DNA of 11,718 nt from an uncultured Coriobacteriales bacterium. GTDB lineage: Bacteria > Actinomycetota > Coriobacteriia > Coriobacteriales > Atopobiaceae. The notes beneath the pieces are model-generated. The model had not been told where the DNA came from and made no database searches. It was given only the letters and a program-made list of their open reading frames with translations. Both the position numbers and the translations under genes were made by a program. Below are positions 1 through 6,500 of this stretch, one piece after another; position 1 is the stretch's first letter; the number at the start of each line of letters is the position of its first letter. The stretch spans positions 1 through 11,718 of the forward strand of contig CAMNAH010000018.1 in the NCBI GenBank assembly GCA_946530775.1, in the 5' to 3' direction.

Positions 1-3000
1 GAGCAGCTTGAAGAGGTTCTCGATGCGCTCGTCCTCGCCCGCCACGCAGACGCCGCCGCACTGCGGCAGCTCCCTGAGCGACGCCAGCGAGCCGGTGCCC
101 AGGTCGATGCCGTAGAACCAGAAGTCGCGCACGGCATAGCGGGTGGCGAGGTCGTACACGATGCCCGCCACGAGCTCGCCCACGCCGGAGGTCTGCATAC
201 CGTAGAACATGATGTTGCCGGTGTCGACGAGGTTGACGTCGCGCCTGAACTGGTTCTGGCGCATGGGGTCGTCGACCTCGCCCAGCACAAAGGTGAGGCC
301 GTCGGTGGGGGCGGGGCCGTACTTGGCGGCGATCTGATCGAAGGTCTCGCGGACGGGCAGCGGTTCGAGCCACAGGCGCTGCGCATGCTTGCCCAGGCCG
401 TCGGCCGTCTTGATGAGCTGCTCGAGCACCGCGTTGAGCTCGCTCTTGTCGCTCTTCTTGGCCACGACGGAGGGACGCAGGGTGGTGATCACCGTGCCCT
501 CGCTGTCGAGCAGGTCGACCGCATTGTCGATCCTGGGCTCGAACTGGGCCTTCTCGACGTATTTGCCGCCCGCATAGGCCGCCTGACCGCCGCCGAAGCT
601 CTCGTTGTAGCCCACGAGCATGTAGTACTGGCCGGGGCGCTTGATCTCGGCGGCGTCGGAGCGGCGGATCATCTCCTTCGAGTCGCCGGCGTCGGCCACC
701 TTGAGGCAGATCTTGAACTTGGAGTTCGCCTGGATCTGATCGTTGACCACGCCTGTGGGACGCTGCGTCGCAAGGATGAGGTGCACGCCCAGCGAGCGGC
801 CGATACGGGCTGCGGAGACGAGCTCGTCCATGAACTCGGGCTCCTGCTGCTTGAGCTCGGCGAACTCGTCGGCGATGACGAACAGGTGCGGCAGCGGCTC
901 CTTGAGGACGCCCTGGCGGTAGTACGAGATGTACTTGTAGATGTCGACCGTGGACTCGCCCGTGATGTCGCGCGCCTTGTTGAACATGTCCTGGCGGCGC
1001 TTGAGCTCCGACTGGATGGACACGAGGCTGCGCTGGATGGCACCGCCGTCGAGGTTGGTGATGGTGCCGGCCAGGTGCGGCAGGTGGTAGCGCTCGTTCT
1101 CGAAGGCGCCGGCCAGGCCGCCGCCCTTGTAGTCGATAAGCACGAAGGCGACCTCGTCGGGTGCGTAGTTCACGCACATCGAGAGGATGTAGGTGATGAT
1201 GAACTCGGATTTGCCCGAGCCGGTCGTGCCGGCGATGAGGCCGTGCGGGCCGTGGATCTTCTCGTGCAGGTTGAGCAGGGCATGGCTGCCCGCTTCGTCG
1301 AAACCGAGCGGCGTGGCGAGCGAGCGCGAGCCGTCGTTCTCGGCCCAGCGCTGAGCGATGTTGAGGTGCGCCACGTTGCCCACGTGGAACATCTCGAGGA
1401 ATCCCACGGAGGTGGGCATCTGCGAGCGCTCGGCGGCCACATCGAGACGCACGCGGGCGAGGTCGAGCGAGAAGGCGCGGGCATTGGCGGGCGAGACCAT
1501 GATGTCGGGGTCGAAATCGACCATGGTTCCCGTGACGTCGCTCTGCTCGAACATGCACGCACTGCGTGCGGCGGTGCGCTCATCGCGGACCTGCGACGTG
1601 AAGTAGCGGTCGGTCTCGCGCGCGAGGTCGATGATGTAGGTGCAGTCGCGCGGCAGCGCGTGCAGGCTGTCGGCAAGATAGAGCAGCGAGAACCCGAGGT
1701 TCTTGCCTGCTTCGGCGATGTCGTGCAGCGCATCCATGCACTCGGCGAGCTCCTTGTCGGCGCAGACGACGAGGTAATAGGTGCCCGATGCGGCGGGACC
1801 CTCGTCGTCCTTCTTCTTCGAGCGCAGCTCGAACTCGCCTGCGAGCAGCTGGTTCGCGCCGATTGCCCCGTCGATCGAGAGGGCGATGCTGCGCTTCTCG
1901 CCTGCGTCGTCGTAGACGTGCGGCAGCGATGTGAGGAACCCCCACTCTGAGCGCTCCGCCTCGGAACCCACGAGCACGATCTTCACATCCTGGTAGCTGT
2001 AATACGAGCACACCTGCATGAGAAGGCCGCGCAGGAACGCCCACCCGAGGCCGCGGTCGCCCACGATGCCCGCGACGAAGTGCTCGACGGGGTTGAAGGC
2101 CACGGGGACGCCCTCGAGGTACGGCGGGTTCTGGGAGAGCTCCTCCACCTTGGTGAGCAGCGGGTCGTCGGTGAGCGAGAACCGATGCTGGGGCCACTTG
2201 ATCTTGGAGGCAAGCTTCACGTCGCCCACGCCCACGCGCAGCTCCATGAAGTCGTCGTGCGTGGAGAGGCGGTTCATCATGAACGGCGAGAGGTTGTGGG
2301 CGCGCTCGACGATCTCCTCCATGGGCAGGCGGTTCTCGCGCAGGATCGCGCTCTGCTCGTCCGCCTCGTTGAGCAGCTGGTTCTCGATGCCGTCGAGATA
2401 ATCGACATAGCGGCGCTGGCGGCGCTCCTCGGCACGTTGCTCGTTCTTCTGCTTGTGCTTGCGCGAGATGCTGGGCCATATAACCGAGCCGCCCAGCATG
2501 GAGAGCGCAGTGACCGCGGAGGGCAGCGCGCGCATGGGGTCGCCCGAGCTCATGGCCTGGGAAATGGAGTTCGCCGCCGTGACGACGGACGACATGCCCA
2601 TGAAGAGCGAGGGACCGAGCGCCATGAGGGCGGACTGGTCCTGCGGCTCCTTCTTCTGGGGCGGATCGTCCACACCGAGCTCGAACTCGGTGACGGTGCG
2701 CGAGAGGCGCGGCGCTGGGTAGAAGAGGGGCAGGTCGTCGCCTGCACGCTCGGTCACCTGGAACTGGTTGCGCAACGTCTCGTGCGTGATATGGCGGGCG
2801 CCCGGAACATTGCGCAGCATGAGGCCGTCGGGGCTGTTGTGCGAGAGGAACCCCTTGCCAGCCACGATGGTGAGATCGAGGATCTGCAGAACGTCGCCCA
2901 CCTTGAGCTCATAGGGCTGGAGCGGCGGCATGTAGGTGCCGTTGAGCAGCGTGCCGTTTCCGGTATCCATATCCTTGACGTAGAACGAGCCCGCCTGATA

Positions 3001-3432
3001 GACCATCTGCACGTGCTGGGCCGCCACGAGCGGATTGACGTACACGATGCTGCAGTGGGGATCGCTGCCAATGGTGAGCTGGGCATCTTTGGTGAACACC
3101 AGCTTCTGGTAGTGCTTCATGCCCTCGGTGACGGTGCGCACATGGATGTGCGCCCTGCCATCGATGCCGGGACCCATCACGTGGACCATCGTGCTGCCGC
3201 TCCCGCCCAGCGCGACGGCCGTCAGGTCCTCGCCTGCGTCGTTCACCAGATGGTAGGCTCGGCGCGGCTGGAGAACCGTCTCGGAATCGGTGGAGACGGC
3301 CACGGCGATGGCGTTGTCGGCGTCGGCCGTATCGGAGAAGCCGATCCACACCATCGACTGGGCGGTGCCGTCCACGGCAAATCCCCAGTTCTTGTCACCC
3401 ATCCTCAGCGAGATGAGCAGCGGCTGAAGCAT
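1..3432 (-). CDS. essC: FHA-domain EssC/YukB-like type VII secretion ATPase (FtsK/SpoIIIE family), 3' end cut by window
   Basis: Membrane-bound motor ATPase expected to recruit and drive WXG100-type substrates through a type VII (Ess-like) secretion system. The visible 1144 residues show, in order: a degenerate FHA-like segment (about 1-95); a canonical FHA domain (about 118-170: IGSD at 121-124, QH at 139-140, NGT at 159-161); a YPAPRLSR stretch like the FHA-to-TM linker of EssC; two membrane helices (about 268-290 and 301-320); a basic, coiled-coil-like linker (RRQRRY); an ATPase-like segment without P-loop (about 430-620); and the D1 ATPase with Walker A GTTGSGKS (735-742), LIDYKGGG, Walker B with D855/E856, ARIGRSLGVHLILATQRP, all typical of EssC/EccC. 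D2 begins near 1050, and its P-loop position reads GMQTSGVGE (1078-1086), lacking Lys. Family members are about 1450-1500 residues, so roughly 300, including D3, lie beyond position 1. Start: ATG at 3432 follows AAGGAGGG with a six-base spacer. Family assignment is very secure; the exact symbol is by architecture. Confidence 0.93.
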   Translation of the reverse strand, partial: MLQPLLISLRMGDKNWGFAVDGTAQSMVWIGFSDTADADNAIAVAVSTDSETVLQPRRAYHLVNDAGEDLTAVALGGSGSTMVHVMGPGIDGRAHIHVRTVTEGMKHYQKLVFTKDAQLTIGSDPHCSIVYVNPLVAAQHVQMVYQAGSFYVKDMDTGNGTLLNGTYMPPLQPYELKVGDVLQILDLTIVAGKGFLSHNSPDGLMLRNVPGARHITHETLRNQFQVTERAGDDLPLFYPAPRLSRTVTEFELGVDDPPQKKEPQDQSALMALGPSLFMGMSSVVTAANSISQAMSSGDPMRALPSAVTALSMLGGSVIWPSISRKHKQKNEQRAEERRQRRYVDYLDGIENQLLNEADEQSAILRENRLPMEEIVERAHNLSPFMMNRLSTHDDFMELRVGVGDVKLASKIKWPQHRFSLTDDPLLTKVEELSQNPPYLEGVPVAFNPVEHFVAGIVGDRGLGWAFLRGLLMQVCSYYSYQDVKIVLVGSEAERSEWGFLTSLPHVYDDAGEKRSIALSIDGAIGANQLLAGEFELRSKKKDDEGPAASGTYYLVVCADKELAECMDALHDIAEAGKNLGFSLLYLADSLHALPRDCTYIIDLARETDRYFTSQVRDERTAARSACMFEQSDVTGTMVDFDPDIMVSPANARAFSLDLARVRLDVAAERSQMPTSVGFLEMFHVGNVAHLNIAQRWAENDGSRSLATPLGFDEAGSHALLNLHEKIHGPHGLIAGTTGSGKSEFIITYILSMCVNYAPDEVAFVLIDYKGGGLAGAFENERYHLPHLAGTITNLDGGAIQRSLVSIQSELKRRQDMFNKARDITGESTVDIYKYISYYRQGVLKEPLPHLFVIADEFAELKQQEPEFMDELVSAARIGRSLGVHLILATQRPTGVVNDQIQANSKFKICLKVADAGDSKEMIRRSDAAEIKRPGQYYMLVGYNESFGGGQAAYAGGKYVEKAQFEPRIDNAVDLLDSEGTVITTLRPSVVAKKSDKSELNAVLEQLIKTADGLGKHAQRLWLEPLPVRETFDQIAAKYGPAPTDGLTFVLGEVDDPMRQNQFRRDVNLVDTGNIMFYGMQTSGVGELVAGIVYDLATRYAVRDFWFYGIDLGTGSLASLRELPQCGGVCVAGEDERIENLFKLL

Positions 3433-3438
3433 GAGGAT

Positions 3439-3446
3439 CCCTCCTT
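3439..3446 (-). promoter_or_regulatory. Strong ribosome binding site of the EssC-like gene
   Basis: The minus strand reads AAGGAGGG, then ATCCTC, then ATG. This is a near-perfect Shine-Dalgarno sequence at good spacing and it fixes the start at 3432. It is much stronger than the sites of the two coupled genes upstream, so EssC translation looks independent of the surface-protein gene that ends 72 bases before it. Confidence 0.85.
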
Positions 3447-3457
3447 GCCAGGTCGAG

Positions 3458-3497
3458 CGGGACGGACATCCGTCCGAGCGCCGGGGCGCCCGGACGG
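3458..3497 (-). promoter_or_regulatory. Overlapping inverted repeats in the gap before the EssC-like gene
   Basis: The 72-base gap (3433-3504) contains three mutually complementary segments. Read on the minus strand they are CCGTCCG (3497-3491), CGGACGG (3476-3470) and CCGTCC (3465-3460). The middle segment can pair with the first (7 bp, 14-base loop) or with the last (6 bp, ATGT loop), but not both. A third small stem (CCGGG, CGC loop, CCCGG; 3481-3493) overlaps the first segment. No run of T follows any stem, so this is not a convincing intrinsic terminator. It could be a translation or mRNA-stability element, or an attenuator-like switch upstream of the EssC ribosome site. The pairing is seen directly; any function is inferred. 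Confidence 0.45.
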
Positions 3498-3504
3498 GGT
3501 GCTT

Positions 3505-6500
3505 CTATACGGGAAGCTCGGGCTCTTGAGCTGCCTTGCGCTTGCGTGCGGCAACGGCTCCCGCGATGGCGACCGCAGCGACTCCCGTCGCGGCAAGGCC
3601 CTCGGGGATGAAGCTCGACTGCCAGAACCAGGTGCCGTTGCCGGCCTCGGCCACACGGCCCGCATAGTCGGTGACCACGATGCGGACGTCGCGCGACCAG
3701 TCGAAGGCGCGGGCGTCGATCGAGAACGTGTAGGTGCCCGCGCCGCCCACGGGACCGTTCAGCTCCGACGCGGCAAGCTCCTCGCCGTCGATGAACACCT
3801 GCACCTGGTTGCCGGAGGTGATGTCGTCGGTCACGTGGAACGACGCCTCGTAGACGGCGCCCGCCGAAAGATGTTCGGGAAGGTCGAGGTCGTCGATGAC
3901 CGGCGCGAGCTCGTCGAGCACGAATTCCGTGGTGGAGCCCATGGCCGCCGCCTGCGCACGCGCCGCATCGGAGCCCCAGTAGGCGGCCGTGCTGTTGGCG
4001 TTGCTCGCACGGTCATCGCTCATGACGTTGACGCGATAGGCTCCTTGGCCGCGATCGTTGTTGTCGGAATCCGAACCCTCACCGAAGTTGCCGCTGTGGA
4101 TGGTATAGATGTACTCGCTCCAGCCGACCTCCTGGTCCCTGTTGTCGATGGCAACAAGACCGTAGCCCGCACCGGGACCGTCGCTGAGCGCGATGGCGGA
4201 CGTGGCGTTGGCGAACTCCTTCTGCACGTGATGGTTGTCGGCCACGAGGTTGCCGTTCTCGTCGCGATCGTTCACGCCCGAGACGTTGATCTCGCGCACG
4301 ACGATGGTGGGCGCCTCGGAGAGCATGCCCGTCGATTCGTAGCGCGCCTCCTCCTGGGCATCGAGGCCCACAAGCGAGACCACGTAGTTCGAGCCGTAGC
4401 GGTTAACCGAGAAGACCAGCTCGGCCTCGGCCTCGTTGCCCGCTTGGTCCGTCATGGTTGCGGAGAGGGTGTAGATGTCGTCGGCATCGACGTCGTAATC
4501 GTCGACGTAGAACTCATCCCAATTGGAGCCGTCGCCCGCGTCCGGGCCCACGTAGCCCAGGTCGCGGAAGGTCGTGGTCATATCCTTGGCCTCGTCCGAC
4601 ATGTAGGTCTCGACGGCGACCTCCTCGCCGTTTTTGCTGCCCACGATCGTGAAGGCAAGGTCCGCCGCACTCAGGACCTCGTTATCCGAGTAGGTGATGG
4701 TGGGAACGACCACGCCGTTATAGGCGTTGAAATCCTCGAGGGTGCCGAGGTACGCGTTGTGCAGGCCCTCGGATGCGTTGTCGGTGAGGTAGCCGAGGCG
4801 CTGCGCGGTTCCCGCGAAGGTGATCGTTGGCGCCGTAAGGTCGACCACGAACTCGGGCTCGGTGAACTCGTTGCCCTGGTTGCCGGCGAGGTCGCTTCCG
4901 TTAACCGTGAGGGTGTGCGCGCTGCCCTCGCCGAAGTAGACCGTGCAGATGTGGTCGTCTCCGTTGGTGGCCCAGCCGCCTATTGCGCCGGTCGTATTGA
5001 TGTTGATGAGACCGGGATCGAAGTTGTGCTCGGTCACGGTGATGGTGGCGGTGCGCGGCGCATTGTAGTATTTGGCGTTGCGTGCGTTGTTGTTGTCGAA
5101 CTCGACCGAGATCATGGGCGGGGTCATGTCGATGGTGAACTCGCCGATGGCAGCCGTGTTGGACATGTTGCCCGCGAAATCCGAGAACTGCGCGGTCAGG
5201 GAGTAGTGCCCGTCCGCATCGAAGGTCTGGAGGTAGGTGTAGTCGGGGCGACTGCCCGTGAACGCGGACGCGGGGATGGTGGTGGTCGAGGTTGCTGCGC
5301 CAGCCATGCCAGGCCGCGTGGTCACGGTGACGATGGCGCGTCCACCGTCGAACAGCTGCAGGTAATCCATGCAGAACTCTGTGACGGAAGCGGTCACCGC
5401 CTGCGGGGAGTTGTAGTAGGTGCCCGCCGTCGCGCCGGAAAGCGAGACGATCGGCGCCACGGTATCCTGGATCAGCGAGACGGGGTGCTCGGTCCCGCCG
5501 TTGATGGCCGCATTCGCCGCGGACGTCTCGACCTTATCGAGCGTTACCGTGCCCTCATGGTCGATGGTCCACACCCGTTTGTTGCCGGCGAGGTCCTCGG
5601 CGATCAGCTTGACCGGGCGATCGAACTCCCCGTCGTTGGCATCGGTTCCATCTTTGAGGGCAAGCGTCAGGACGACCTGATCCTTTCCCTCGGCAGCTGC
5701 GTCCGCTTGCGAGATGCTGTACAGCCCATCGGGGTCATCGACTTCGACCGCACGCAGCTTGTGCGCGTCGCTCACCGTGACGGTCAGCGTGGTGGTCTGG
5801 TTGTAGAAGTTCACGGGGTCTGTCGAGCCACTTGTGCCCTGGGCAGACGGCGCGGTATCGACATCGACCTTGACCGCGGGCGGTTCGAGATCGACCACGA
5901 TGCGGACCGCCTGGGCGACCGTATCGTTATCCGAGGTGTTCTGGGCAAGGTCGGTCGAGACGACATGCGGTGCCAGATACTCGCCGTCGGCGGTATAGGG
6001 AACCGTCATCCGGTAGAGCTCGTAGCCGTTGGCGCCCGCCTCATCGGGCTGCCGCTCCCAAGCGATGCTCTGTTCGGTTTCGGTTCCATCCTTCGAGAGG
6101 TAGACCTTGGTAGCGGACCCGTCGAACGAGCGGTCCTGCACCTTCGCATCGACGGTGATGGCGTGGGAGTAGAAATAGATGGGTCCCGACCCGTCATCGT
6201 AGGTTCCGGTTGCCTCGGGAAGCTCCGCAACGGGCGAATCGGTATCAAAGGAGCTCGCAGGCGCGGCACCGTGCGCATAGTAGCGCGCGATGTCGGGCGC
6301 TTCGGTATCGATGGAGAAAGAGCCCGACGCATAGGGGGTGGCCTGGTTGCCGGCCTTGTCCTCCCCGCTTACGGAGAGCGAGTAGGTGCCGTCCTCGGTG
6401 AAGGCGACCGTACAGGTATGCGTGTCGCCGGCATCCGTCCATGCGCTCGGCGCGGGCACGGCCATGCCCTGCGCACCGCCGGTAGCCGTCACACTAATCT

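Noticed and set aside
1510..1523. Short similarity between EssC (TGTMVDFDPD) and the small protein motif (MGTMVVDFDFG), with 14 identical bases at 1510-1523 and 9438-9451
   Set aside because: Curious, but the match is very short, one residue is inserted in the middle, and the EssC copy lies in a segment expected to be folded. Chance is the simpler explanation.
385..1950. Plus-strand open frame of 521 codons, antisense to EssC
   Set aside because: Same antisense effect: low-complexity Leu/Val/Glu/Arg composition, no motif, and the minus strand here codes for the conserved D1 ATPase.
1580..2479. Minus-strand open frame of 299 codons in another frame within EssC
   Set aside because: Arg/Ala-rich out-of-frame translation; the frame read by EssC is continuous and conserved through the whole interval.
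3481..3493. GC-rich hairpin after the surface-protein stop as a rho-independent terminator
   Set aside because: The stem is only 5 bp with no T-run after it on the minus strand, and the EssC ribosome site follows closely.
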